Source: VXPQ01 sp965117025
GTDB taxonomy: Bacteria > Bacteroidota > Rhodothermia > Rhodothermales > VXPQ01
Direction: 5' to 3'
Length of the DNA stretch: 64,000 bases
Assembly (NCBI GenBank): GCA_965117025.1
Contig: OZ220746.1
Location: 62,001 to 126,000 of the forward strand
The notes under the pieces were generated by a model. That model worked only from the letters and a program-made list of their open reading frames with translations, was not told where the DNA came from and searched no databases. A program made the position numbers and the translations under genes. This document shows positions 27,816 to 36,180 of this stretch, one piece after another. How positions within the stretch are numbered: the stretch's first letter is position 1; each line of letters begins with the position of its first letter.

Positions 27816-29177
27816 ATGACAGCACCCACCAATTCGCACGAGACGGACGAGAAGCAACCTGGGGTTACTCGGACTTCACCTGACCACTCCGTTTTTCTCA
27901 TTCCAGATGTCGACCAAATCGTTAAGAACGCCGATGGTCACTGGAAACCGGCACACACGAAACTACTGATCGCTACACGGAAACTGTGCGAAAACCGTGT
28001 CAACGATGCACTTCAAACGATCAGATCAGAACTGAGCAAGCCGCTGAACGGCTGGCAATTCAAGCGCACGAAGTCACCCGCTCAGTTGACTGTTGAGGCA
28101 AGGAATGAACTGAAGTCCTTGCAACTTCGGCATGTAAAACATGAGCAGGAAGAGGTGAAATTGCCCGGTATAAATGAGGTCGATCTGCCCAAGTGGGAGC
28201 AGTGGCTTGGGATGATCGCCTTGCTGGCATTATTCATCGTTTTGGAGGCCGGTGCCAATATGACGCTCTTGTCCTCCGCATTGAGCACCGGTCTTGTGGG
28301 CGCTTTTATTACGGCACTTCTTGTGTCTGCAATCAACGTTGGTGCTCTTGGTGCTGGTAGCGGCCTGCTCGTGTCTGCATTGAATCGTCATTCGAAAACG
28401 AAGGCGCCTGTTTACATTGCATGCGGCGCGGCATTTGTAATCGTGCTGGCCTTGAATCTGATCGTAGGACGCCATCGTGAAGGTTTTACGAGGCTGATAG
28501 AGGCACGTGATCAGGCCGGACAAGCCGTTGGTGATGTAACAATAGCATCCGCTCGTGAGTTGGCCGCCGGTGTGTCATTGAATCCGGCTGCATGGGAACT
28601 CGAATCCTTTCTCTTTTTCGCCCTTGGTCTTGCGCTTTGTGCGGTAGGCTTCTACAAGGGGTACACCTTTGTGCGTGCAGGAGTAAAGCGAGAGAAAGCC
28701 AAGGCGATTCTGGATAAGGAACTGGCCGACATCAAGACGCAATATCTAACGCTGCCGGACCGATACCGTGATAAGTTGCACAAACTCAGGTCCGAGGTTG
28801 CCGGATGGGTGGAGGGACTGGACCAGAAACGGCTCCAGGCTGAGGATGTTTTCGAGGACATTAAGAAGCGGTGGGAGAACGGCGGGCATCTTGGGTTTGT
28901 TGAGGCAGAATTCGTCATAGCGTACAACTTCCACAATACCGAAGAAATCGACCATGACATGCTGAATAGCCATAGAGATGGGATAAGCGTTGATCTCTCG
29001 TTTCCGGCGGGTGGGGCTGACCTGCGTGTCCTTGAAGAGGCGCAATCTATAGTTTTGTCCTGGCGTGAATCACAAAGAGACGAGTTCTTCGATCAGGTGC
29101 ACGAGGAATTGCTGAACATTGAGAATACCTGGAAGAACTACCAGAGCGTTGTATTGGGCCGGGTAGAGGCAGCGTAA
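27816..29177 (+). CDS. Four-TM coiled-coil membrane protein of unknown family
   Basis: 453 residues; I do not recognise a named family. A cytoplasmic-looking N-terminal part (1-128) is followed by membrane segments at about 131-153, 155-188, 197-218 and 262-282. A charged linker (219-260) lies between the third and fourth. The soluble C-terminal region (285-453) is rich in helix and likely coiled coil (KREKAKAILDKELADIKTQY; LDQKRLQAEDVFEDIKKRWE). No catalytic motif is visible. Its stop shares one base with the start of the vWA-like gene (TAATG), a tight coupling that marks the two as one functional unit. The leader is AT-rich. It sits inside the repeat-bounded part of the island; a defence or stress role is guesswork from context. 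Confidence 0.8.
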   Translation: MTAPTNSHETDEKQPGVTRTSPDHSVFLIPDVDQIVKNADGHWKPAHTKLLIATRKLCENRVNDALQTIRSELSKPLNGWQFKRTKSPAQLTVEARNELKSLQLRHVKHEQEEVKLPGINEVDLPKWEQWLGMIALLALFIVLEAGANMTLLSSALSTGLVGAFITALLVSAINVGALGAGSGLLVSALNRHSKTKAPVYIACGAAFVIVLALNLIVGRHREGFTRLIEARDQAGQAVGDVTIASARELAAGVSLNPAAWELESFLFFALGLALCAVGFYKGYTFVRAGVKREKAKAILDKELADIKTQYLTLPDRYRDKLHKLRSEVAGWVEGLDQKRLQAEDVFEDIKKRWENGGHLGFVEAEFVIAYNFHNTEEIDHDMLNSHRDGISVDLSFPAGGADLRVLEEAQSIVLSWRESQRDEFFDQVHEELLNIENTWKNYQSVVLGRVEAA

Positions 29178-29959
29178 TGAATTACGGAATGCTCAAAAAC
29201 GCCGCATGGATATCTCTTCTTATTGTCCTTATTCTGGGAGTTTTCGGCGCAATGCGCTGGTTGAATTACAATGAGAAACTCAAGGTGCGTGCAGTAGACG
29301 GCTATTGTCCTACTGGCACAAAGCCACAGATTCGTGAAGGTATAGAATCACCCGGTCACACAATAGTCCTGATCGACACGTCGAATCGGATCACGGAAGA
29401 GGACGGGAGGCTGGCATTCGAAAAGATCGACGCACTGATCCGGGATACGTTGAGAACGCCTTTCCTGCAAAAGCTCTCTGTTTATGGTCTTCCCGAGTCT
29501 GAATCGGCAAAGCCCGTTAGGTCCGGGCGTGCATGGTGTGTGCCCAAGCAGGGCGAAATGGCCGACAGGTTGTATGAAAACCCCCGGATCGTTGCGCTCG
29601 ATTTCCGGGATTTCATCAATGGACTTCAAGGGGAGTTCGAATTACTCAGGAACCGAGAGGAAGCCGATGTTTCGCCGATCGCCGAAACAATGGCCTATCT
29701 GGTGGAGCGGAACGACGACCTCGATTCCTTCATAATCGTGTCGGACATGTTGCAGCACACGTCCATGTGGAATGCCTATAATGGTGGCGACCTGCCAGCG
29801 GATGCGGCGGCGGTTTGTCAAAGGATAACGCAGTCCGGCACCTTAAAAGCAGTATACGTTTACCACATTGATCGTCAGATTCCCACCCAAGGTATCAGCT
29901 GGCCAACCGCCGGATGGCAGCAGTGCCTAACTGGGATCAGGGCAGAGGGGCTAAACTGA
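29177..29959 (+). CDS. TM-anchored vWA-like domain protein
   Basis: 260 residues: one N-terminal TM helix (about 10-27), a short linker, and an alpha/beta domain with the outline of a von Willebrand A fold. The first strand ends TIVLIDTSNRI (Asp67, Thr68, Ser69), a middle block reads SPIAETMAYLV (166-176), and a later strand reads FIIVSDMLQHT (Asp190). The MIDAS pattern D-x-S-x-S is incomplete because Arg71 replaces the second Ser, so metal binding is doubtful. Conserved-looking cysteines lie at 44 and 121. With an N-in TM helix the domain would be outside the inner membrane. Translationally coupled to the four-TM gene, which is presumably its partner. Confidence 0.75.
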   Translation: MNYGMLKNAAWISLLIVLILGVFGAMRWLNYNEKLKVRAVDGYCPTGTKPQIREGIESPGHTIVLIDTSNRITEEDGRLAFEKIDALIRDTLRTPFLQKLSVYGLPESESAKPVRSGRAWCVPKQGEMADRLYENPRIVALDFRDFINGLQGEFELLRNREEADVSPIAETMAYLVERNDDLDSFIIVSDMLQHTSMWNAYNGGDLPADAAAVCQRITQSGTLKAVYVYHIDRQIPTQGISWPTAGWQQCLTGIRAEGLN

Positions 29960-29975
29960 TCGGCAGACCCAAAAG

Positions 29976-30117
29976 ATGACAGAGAAAACACAAGTATATA
30001 AGCCTCGCGAATTTTCGTTACGAGGGACTGACGATAGCAGAGGCCACTCGTCGGATCATGTATCGCGGTAAAAAGGTGGAGAAAGTGCCTGAATCCCAAG
30101 ACGATGATTTCAACTAA
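29976..30117 (+). pseudogene. Frameshifted small gene
   Basis: An ATG at 29976 opens MTEKTQVYKPREF, after which the sensible frame moves. From about 30004 a different frame reads NFRYEGLTIAEATRRIMYRG, then a short charged end to the TAA at 30115. Joined, they would give a protein of about 45 residues with a repeated YxG-type pattern (FRYEG, MYRG), loosely like small DUF4278 proteins. The family suggestion is weak. One indel separates the halves. Confidence 0.5.
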
Positions 30118-30402
30118 ATATATAATTCCCTTCTGTATCTATCGGCAGTCGGAATCTACGTGTTCGAAAATGAAGCTCAACCGGAGGCGTTCCAGTCGAT
30201 ATTTCATAGCCTTTGGTGGGCTGTGTCAACGCTGAGCACCGTAGGATACGGAGATATTTATCCGATCACGTTCTTCGGTAAAGCCTTCACTTTCATGATC
30301 CTGATGATCGGCATCGGCGCCGTGTCGGTGCCGTCGGGCATTATTATGAACGCTTTGAGAAAGGTTGTGAAAAAAGAGGGTTCTGGCAATCTGGACAATT
30401 AG
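30118..30402 (+). pseudogene. Truncated voltage-gated K+ channel (pore half only)
   Basis: Encodes the end of S5, the pore helix, the selectivity filter TVGYGD (in AVSTLSTVGYGDIYP) and S6 of a Kv-type channel. S1-S4 and most of S5 are missing. The frame has no ATG: it opens right after the stop of the previous remnant (LLYLSAVGIYVFENEAQPEAF), and the first usable start is a GTG at 30160, within S5/turret sequence. The product could not span the membrane like a normal two-TM channel. I read it as a deletion remnant brought in with the island. Confidence 0.8.
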
Positions 30403-30515
30403 AAAAATAGCCCCCATGAATAGGCCGAGCAAAATCCCTGAGCGGTTGGAACTAACCGATAAACCCCAAGTCTAATACCACTCCCAGTGTTATAGTTCTT
30501 AGTGCTATGCTCTGT

Positions 30516-30532
30516 CATACGCGAACTGTATG
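30516..30532. promoter_or_regulatory. Small palindrome over the toxin start, possible operator
   Basis: CATAC and GTATG separated by seven bases, with the right arm covering the toxin ATG at 30530. Toxin-antitoxin operons usually repress themselves through palindromes in this place. Five-base arms are weak evidence alone. Confidence 0.3.
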
Positions 30533-30904
30533 CGCATTTTCAGGAATAAATCGTTCAGCCGCTTTGCCCGCCAAAAACGCATTGATGACGCGACCTTGTG
30601 CGAGGCAGTCCGTCGCGCGGAAGCCGGACTCATTGACGCCGACTTGGGAGGGAACGTAATCAAACAGCGCATTCCTCGGCAAAATCAAGGGACATCCAAG
30701 GGGTTTCGCAGCATCGTCCTGTTCAAAAAGGGAGAAAAAGCCTTTTTTGTTTACGGTTTTGCCAAAAGCGGTCAGGACAATATTCGACCAGATGAACTCA
30801 AGGCTTTCCGGGAACTCGCGAAAGAACTGCTCGCGCTGGAGGACAGCGAGTTGTTGAAGATCATGGCAAACAAAACCATCACCGAGGTTATCTGCGATGA
30901 GTAA
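30530..30904 (+). CDS. RelE/HigB-type toxin (COG4737-like)
   Basis: 124 residues matching the COG4737 group of type II toxins: FSRFARQKRIDDATLCEAVRRAE, then GLIDADLGGNVIKQRIPR, then KGFRSIVLFKKGEKAFFVYGFAKS and DELKAFRELAKELL. These blocks are the usual sequence signature, and the length is normal. The family acts as ribosome-dependent RNases; activity here is inferred. The antitoxin gene overlaps its last eight bases, in toxin-first order. Confidence 0.9.
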   Translation: MRIFRNKSFSRFARQKRIDDATLCEAVRRAEAGLIDADLGGNVIKQRIPRQNQGTSKGFRSIVLFKKGEKAFFVYGFAKSGQDNIRPDELKAFRELAKELLALEDSELLKIMANKTITEVICDE

Positions 30905-31214
30905 GCAATACAAAACCGCTGCGATGGCGGCGGTACACGAGACAGCCCTGGGCATGCACGAGGCGAACGTAATCGCCAAGGAGACGATGAAGACGTTCGA
31001 TGAGATGTGCTTGACCCCTGTCAAGGAATTGACGCCGGAAGATATCCGTGCAATTCGCGAGAAAGAACGGGCAAGTCAGGCAGTCTTCGCTTGCTACCTG
31101 AATGTATCCACAGGGCTTGTCAGTCAGTGGGAGCGTGGGAAAAAACATCCTCAAGGCGCTTCCCTGAAACTGTTGACCCTTGTTGCCGAAAAGGGGCTCC
31201 AGGCGATCGCGTGA
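30897..31214 (+). CDS. HigA/XRE-type antitoxin
   Basis: 105 residues. The N-terminal half should wrap the toxin. The C-terminal half is an XRE helix-turn-helix (LTPEDIRAIREKERASQAVFACYLNVSTGLVSQWERGKKHPQGAS, shown in part) as in YiaG/HigA-type antitoxins, including the LSQWE-like recognition helix. It starts eight bases inside the toxin gene. Together they form a complete, intact type II pair, unlike most of their neighbours. Confidence 0.9.
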   Translation: MSKQYKTAAMAAVHETALGMHEANVIAKETMKTFDEMCLTPVKELTPEDIRAIREKERASQAVFACYLNVSTGLVSQWERGKKHPQGASLKLLTLVAEKGLQAIA

Positions 31215-31383
31215 GCCCATGTTTGCGTTACATCCCGAAGAGAAATGGTCCGAAAAACCTGGACAATTTTCTTCGGGGTCGAATTCGAATTGAATAGCGA
31301 TACGGGGGATCAGCAGCTCCTGCGACTTAAGGCCGAGGCACAAAAGGGGACGGTTAAGGCCCTGGAAATGTTTAGAAGTCGTC

Positions 31384-31447
31384 GGTCTCCCGAATGCGCA
31401 GAAGAGCGGAGCATGATAACCGATTTCCTCATACGGCTTGAGGCGGC
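31384..31447. repeat. 64-bp perfect direct repeat, right copy
   Basis: Identical to 27396-27459. Here it leads into the intact GNAT gene, so this copy is the likely original. Confidence 0.95.
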
Positions 31448-31910
31448 CAGCGACCGGGAGGGAGTCGAGGAGTTGCTGCTCGCGGCTTTCCCCACCTCTT
31501 TGGAACTCCGCCTCGTTCGGCAATTGCGCGAAGACGCCGATGTCGTGTTCTCGCTGGTCGCGGTGGAGACGGCAGGTGTAATCGGCCATGCCCTGTTTTC
31601 GAGACTGCGTGCCCCGACAGCGGCGCTTGGCCTGGGGCCAATCGCAGTCACGGCAAAGAGACGCCGTCGAGGGGTTGCGGCCGCGATGATAGAGGCCGGG
31701 CTTGAACGGGCGAAGGCGGAGGGCTGGGCGGCAGTTGTTGTGGTAGGCGATCCGTCCTATTACCCGCGCTTCGGCTTCAGCCAGGAGGCTGTGCGGGGCA
31801 TGTCATGCCCATACGCCGGGCCGGCTCTGATGGGGTTGGCTCTTGCCGATGGCGGCCTCGACGGACCGCGCATTGAATATGCGTCCGCTTTCTCATCGAT
31901 CCCGGATTAG
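31413..31910 (+). CDS. GNAT-family N-acetyltransferase
   Basis: 165 residues with the GNAT fold: LGLGPIAVTAKRRRRGVAAAMIEAGLERAKAEG (partly cited) carries the acetyl-CoA motif A (R/Q-x-x-G-x-G/A, here RRRGVA). It is followed by VVVVGDPSYYPRFGF, typical of the YhbS-like subgroup. The substrate is unknown. The ATG at 31413 matches the natural family start; the frame is open further upstream to 31245, but that part has no GNAT character. Its 5' end is duplicated at 27.4 kb. Confidence 0.88.
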   Translation: MITDFLIRLEAASDREGVEELLLAAFPTSLELRLVRQLREDADVVFSLVAVETAGVIGHALFSRLRAPTAALGLGPIAVTAKRRRRGVAAAMIEAGLERAKAEGWAAVVVVGDPSYYPRFGFSQEAVRGMSCPYAGPALMGLALADGGLDGPRIEYASAFSSIPD

Positions 31911-32015
31911 AACCAGGATCGTTCATAAGGGGCCTTATACGGAAAACTTTCCAAGGGCCGCTTAATCGCGTCGATTTGCAATTCTTTTTGACGTGTCCGG
32001 CGGCTTGGCGGCGGC

Positions 32016-32235
32016 GTTTGGGTTCAGGCTTTTCGGGCATGATTCGCCTCGATCTTCAATACGCGTGTTCCCGGGTGTCCCCGGCCACATTAGATTTAGG
32101 AGTTTCTGACATAAGATTTAGGAGTTTCTGACATACTTTGATTTTGATTCGTGGGGCAAGGATAGTTAAGATGAATTCGGAGGGGGAGTAGCAGATAAAA
32201 GGCGGTGTGGCACCACTTTTTCTTTGGAGGCTCGG
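32016..32235. repeat. ~220-bp direct repeat, right copy
   Basis: Same orientation and content as 27534-27730. It is longer by about 22 bases because of an internal tandem duplication. Confidence 0.93.
32092..32135. repeat. 22-nt tandem duplication within the right repeat
   Basis: Two perfect head-to-tail copies of a 22-base unit starting AGATTTAGGAGTTTCTGACA. The left repeat has one slightly different copy at 27610-27631. Confidence 0.95.
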
Positions 32236-32336
32236 GGAGCCACCTCCCCAAGGGTTACTTTAGTATATAAGCCCCTCCTGCAAAAAGCTGGTACAAACCC
32301 TAATCCCTTGGAAGTACAACCCAATACGGCAATACC

Positions 32337-32786
32337 ATGAACAGACGTTTTTTCTTTCCGATCATTCTCGTCGGCCTGCTCACCCTCTCGTTCACGATGC
32401 CAACGCATGAGCGTGTGGATGATCCAGGACTATACCTTGAAGTTGTGGGTGGTGACTTTGCCTACGGCTCTTTCACCTTGCCAGAGGAGGCAGGGGTTAT
32501 ATGCGGCTTTGGATTCGGCGCAACCTGTGAAGTTAACCTGGGCGTATCTTTGGATCCGGGGTATTATCCAGCCTATTACGAGGTGACAATCTATCGCAAC
32601 GGTTCCATACTCATGCAACCTTGGATCAGGGCGAGTGGATATGATGGCACGTACTTCAGCGCCACATTCACCGGAATAGCAGGTGACACTTTCGCAGCGG
32701 ATGTGCAACCAATCATCAGAGTAGGAAAAGACTCAACGAGTGAAGGCGGTTATGATGCGGCCATAACGGTTGGGATGGGGCTATAG
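32337..32786 (+). CDS. Small secreted protein of unknown function
   Basis: 149 residues with a signal peptide (MNRRFFFPIILVGLLTLSFT, cleavage around residue 20-25). The mature part is beta-rich, with many Gly, Tyr and Thr and two cysteines (VICGFGFGATCEV) that may form a disulfide. No family recognised. It has its own leader of about 100 bases after the right repeat. Regular codon use and the clear signal sequence support it as real. Confidence 0.65.
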   Translation: MNRRFFFPIILVGLLTLSFTMPTHERVDDPGLYLEVVGGDFAYGSFTLPEEAGVICGFGFGATCEVNLGVSLDPGYYPAYYEVTIYRNGSILMQPWIRASGYDGTYFSATFTGIAGDTFAADVQPIIRVGKDSTSEGGYDAAITVGMGL

Positions 32787-32929
32787 CGCCACCCTTTCTC
32801 AGAGATTTGGCGCCATTTCGGGGCCGGGTGCTTCAACTTGTGGTAAAATCGACTCGCACAGGCAGGAAAAAGAAGCCGATGCCTGACAGGTTTGAGTAAA
32901 AACAGAGTATCCAAAAGGAGATATGACAG

Positions 32930-34702
32930 ATGCATGCGCATGACCGATTTCTACCGGACTGGTTCAACCGCATTCGCTCGCGGCAGATCACGCTGCCGCG
33001 CTTTCAGCGCTTTGTGGCTTGGGGGCATGGCGAAGTCTCTGAGCTTTTGACCACGGTCCTGCGCGGTCTGCCATCGGGTGCAACGCTCACGCTCGAGGTG
33101 GGCGATGAAGAGAAGTTCAAGAGTCGGACCATGGTGGACGCACCCGCGTCGGGCGAGAAGGTGACCGAGCAGCTTCTCGATGGTCAGCAGCGGCTCACCG
33201 CCCTGTGGCGTAGCCTGCACGACAAATATCCCGACCGGACCTATCTCATCGGATTTGAGGAGGATCCAAGCAACGGAGATGCAAAGCTACCTTCTGTCTA
33301 TGGCCAGGCTCGCTGGGCCAAGAACGGGAATTTGTATCCCATGTGGGTAGACGATCCAAAGGAATGCTGGCGGCGGGGGTTAATTCCCATCTGCCTCCTG
33401 CGCCCAGGTGATATCCATGACGAGATCAACGAGTGGATTGAAAAGACCATTCCTGACGATGTCGAGGACCGGTTAAAAGCGTACAAGAACACCTTCCAAG
33501 TCATCAATGATCTGCGAACCAAGGTCCGGGAATTCAACCTCCCGTATCTGGCCTTGCCGCCCCAGACACCCAAGGAAGTCGCCCTCGATGTCTTTATCAA
33601 GATGAACACCAGTTCGGTGCGCCTTTCCACCTACGACATCGTGGTGGCGTTGGTGGAGGGAGAAACCGGCAAGTCGCTCCACGAGCATGTCGAGGCCCTG
33701 AACGAAGAAGTCATCCGTGCAGCCGCGTATGCCGACCTCCCCAACCTAGTGCTGAGTGTGGTGGCGCTGAGACAGGACCGTACCCCAGGCCAGGCTGGTT
33801 ATCGCGGCATCAACTACACCAGAATGACCGACGAGTGGGACACGGTGGTCAAAGGTATTAAGGGAATGGTCCACTTTCTGGAGGACGAAACCATCTTCGA
33901 TGCCCAGCGGCTACCCAGTTACTCGGCGATTCCGATCATCGCGGCGCTCTGGGAGCATCTGCCGACGCAGCCGGACCAACTCGGCAACGCCCGGCACTTG
34001 CTACGGAAATTCCTGTGGCGAGGATTTTTGACCTCACGGTACGAACACTCTTCGGCCACGAACGCCCTCCAGGATTTCCGTGGATTGAAAAAGATGCTTC
34101 GGGGCGGTGCCGGTGAGGATGTCGTTCCAATCCTGAATACTGACTCTTATCCGCTTCCGACCCCAGAAATGGTGCTGCAGGCCGACTGGCCCAAGCGCAA
34201 AACCATCCTGGGCCGCGGACTACTGGCCCTGCAGATCAAATGCGGTGCTGAGGATCTGGCGGACGGCGCACGGGCTTCAGTTGCAACCATTACCTCCAAA
34301 GAACACCCGCGGGAATACCATCACCTGTTTCCGGCATCGACCCTGGAAGACGCCGAAGTTCCGGATGAACAGGTCTTTCGGGCACTCAACTGCGCCTTGG
34401 TCACGTGGCGTACGAACCGGGCCATCAGCAATAAGGATCCGATTGCCTACCTGAAGGAACTGTCGGACAACAGCGCCCTTGGTGAAGAAGAATTACGCCG
34501 CCGATTGAAGACGCACCTGATCCCATACAGCAAACTCGCTGTGGGATATGACGGTCTCGGGGATAAGCAACGGCGTACCCGAGTAAAAACGGACTACGAT
34601 GCGTTCCTATCCGCTAGGGCGACCATCCTGGCGGATGCAGCGCAGCGGGCATGTGAAGGAAAAACCCTGGAGTTGAGTGAACTGTTTTATAATGAGTATT
34701 GA
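32930..34702 (+). CDS. GmrSD-like DUF262/HNH-type protein
   Basis: 590 residues. The N-terminal DUF262 (ParB/Srx-like NTP-binding) domain starts near PRFQRFVAWGHGEVSELL and carries the signature DGQQR (84-88). The C-terminal part has a DUF1524/HNH-type block: His464-His465 in EYHHLFPAS, then NCALVTWRTNRAISNKDPIAYL, where the Asn and NK-x-P spacing fits that nuclease family. This joins the GmrS-like and GmrD-like halves in one chain. Type IV systems of this kind cleave DNA with modified cytosines; that target here is inference. An AGGAG (32916-32920) lies ten bases before the ATG. The convergent nuclease-like gene lies 127 nt away. Confidence 0.87.
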   Translation: MHAHDRFLPDWFNRIRSRQITLPRFQRFVAWGHGEVSELLTTVLRGLPSGATLTLEVGDEEKFKSRTMVDAPASGEKVTEQLLDGQQRLTALWRSLHDKYPDRTYLIGFEEDPSNGDAKLPSVYGQARWAKNGNLYPMWVDDPKECWRRGLIPICLLRPGDIHDEINEWIEKTIPDDVEDRLKAYKNTFQVINDLRTKVREFNLPYLALPPQTPKEVALDVFIKMNTSSVRLSTYDIVVALVEGETGKSLHEHVEALNEEVIRAAAYADLPNLVLSVVALRQDRTPGQAGYRGINYTRMTDEWDTVVKGIKGMVHFLEDETIFDAQRLPSYSAIPIIAALWEHLPTQPDQLGNARHLLRKFLWRGFLTSRYEHSSATNALQDFRGLKKMLRGGAGEDVVPILNTDSYPLPTPEMVLQADWPKRKTILGRGLLALQIKCGAEDLADGARASVATITSKEHPREYHHLFPASTLEDAEVPDEQVFRALNCALVTWRTNRAISNKDPIAYLKELSDNSALGEEELRRRLKTHLIPYSKLAVGYDGLGDKQRRTRVKTDYDAFLSARATILADAAQRACEGKTLELSELFYNEY

Positions 34703-34829
34703 TGCAAACAGCTGGTGTTTCAGCCCCGACCACGGGCCCTCCTTTCTTTTCTGGTATACATGACAAATCACCACCTTGGATAGTTTTACCTATAAGGCCC
34801 AAAGTTTTCCGTACAAATCTCAGTTTTGA

Positions 34830-36146
34830 CTAACCTTCGGGCGTAGAACTTTCAGGATCAGTTTTGTCTTCCCGAATTTTTGGCGCTGGTGGCTGATAAG
34901 TACGTAGATGTTGACCTACATTTTCGTAAAAATTGGATACTAATTGTTCTAAATCGGAAATGAAGCTTTTAGGTTGTCCAAATCGTTTAGTTAAATGTCG
35001 TATCATGGATACTTCAAATCTGATAACTTTGTATTGATTATCTCCGACAGCAATTTTAGAATCTTCATTTAATTTGCTTAAAGAATACTGTGTCTTGGGT
35101 TTACGGCCCGGCCAATGAAATCCGATATGAACATCTGCCTCGGAAGATTTACGTAATTGGCGCAGTAACCAGTTAAGGCGAGCAGAGTTTGTTTTTTTAT
35201 CACTTGGCGCCATTAGCACCATTGACGCACTGATTGCTTTTCTTCTAATATTCGCGCTTATTTCAATTAGCGCAGCAGCGTCAGGTACTTCCAATGTAGC
35301 GGTTAGCGAGTGCTCCTTAATCAGGTCAGCAATGTCATCCTTTATACGGACTTCCGGATCTGAAGCATGGCGACGTGATAATTTGGTCTTAACTTTGACA
35401 TTTGCTTCACGGCTTAACATCAAGTCAATATCTTGGATTTCTTGATGCCAGGAAGATACAATGTTGTCCAGATTGTCAGCCTTCTTTTGAAGCGGAGTAC
35501 CATTTGCGACCTTTTGCACGATACTCTTCCATTCGGAGGGCATCCTGTCGAACCTTTTTACCCCTGTGCTTTCATGTTCGAGAAAGCGTAGCATCTCCTC
35601 CAAGATCAAATGTTGATCTTCGTCTGCAATATCAGTATTGGAAATAAGTAAGTATGCTTGAGTAACTATATACCACCACGACCAATGATATACTTGTACC
35701 TTTGTGCGTTTTGTTGCTGGAGATAGGTTTACTGGATGATGATCCGGTTTTGACGTGAATTGATTTGAGATGGTTATGACCGCATCGATATTGTTTTTTC
35801 TGGCCAAATTGACATAGGCAGAAATCTGTTCTTCTTCTAATTTGTTATTACCGACTTTAGTTTCGACGAGAGCTTTCCATTCACGTTTGCCAACCCTTAG
35901 CACAATCAATCCATCAGGCCTTTCACCCTCTTGACCAGTAAAGGTAACTTCCGTATACGTTAAAACTTTTGCATATTTACCTACGCGTTGCCCGACAGAC
36001 TTCAACATCTGTTCTCCAAATTCCTGGACATAACACAGGCACGAAAGAAAAATTGAGGTGCATCGCCCTTCTTTTGAGGTATCCTTCAATACCGGAAAGA
36101 GGCGGGCTCTTTCTCCACGTTCAAGATATTCGGGTAAATCGGCCAT
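34830..36146 (-). CDS. PD-(D/E)XK nuclease-like protein, AT-rich
   Basis: 438 residues. The segment GERPDGLIVLRVGKREWKALVETKVGNN gives Asp78 followed 17 residues later by Glu95-Thr-Lys97, the core of a PD-(D/E)XK fold. The next helix (EEEQISAYVNLARKNNIDAVITISN) fits the same fold. The remaining 300 residues have no recognised domain. Base composition is clearly lower in GC than the flanking core genes, which suggests recent transfer. It begins 34 nt after the rpsA stop on the same strand, so it could be transcribed by read-through from rpsA. A restriction or defence role is inferred from fold and context. Confidence 0.75.
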   Translation of the reverse strand: MADLPEYLERGERARLFPVLKDTSKEGRCTSIFLSCLCYVQEFGEQMLKSVGQRVGKYAKVLTYTEVTFTGQEGERPDGLIVLRVGKREWKALVETKVGNNKLEEEQISAYVNLARKNNIDAVITISNQFTSKPDHHPVNLSPATKRTKVQVYHWSWWYIVTQAYLLISNTDIADEDQHLILEEMLRFLEHESTGVKRFDRMPSEWKSIVQKVANGTPLQKKADNLDNIVSSWHQEIQDIDLMLSREANVKVKTKLSRRHASDPEVRIKDDIADLIKEHSLTATLEVPDAAALIEISANIRRKAISASMVLMAPSDKKTNSARLNWLLRQLRKSSEADVHIGFHWPGRKPKTQYSLSKLNEDSKIAVGDNQYKVIRFEVSMIRHLTKRFGQPKSFISDLEQLVSNFYENVGQHLRTYQPPAPKIREDKTDPESSTPEG

Positions 36147-36180
36147 GGTTCCGTCAACCGGTTCAGCACGCTACCCCCCA

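Larger units (their letters stand above)
31911..32336. other. Gene-free segment carrying the right ~200-bp repeat
   Basis: About 425 bases without a coding region I can support. It holds the GNAT 3' flank, the right repeat with its weakened hairpin and 22-nt tandem duplication, and then about 100 bases of leader for the secreted protein. Confidence 0.8.

Noticed and set aside
31245..31412. An upstream extension of the GNAT gene by 56 codons.
   Set aside because: The extension has no acetyltransferase character, and the copied segment starts just before the Met at 31413.
31938..34813. A 13-bp inverted match (31938-31950 and 34801-34813) flanking the secreted protein and GmrSD-like gene, as possible element ends.
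   Set aside because: In 64 kb dozens of 13-bp inverted matches are expected by chance, and no target duplication or transposase is present.
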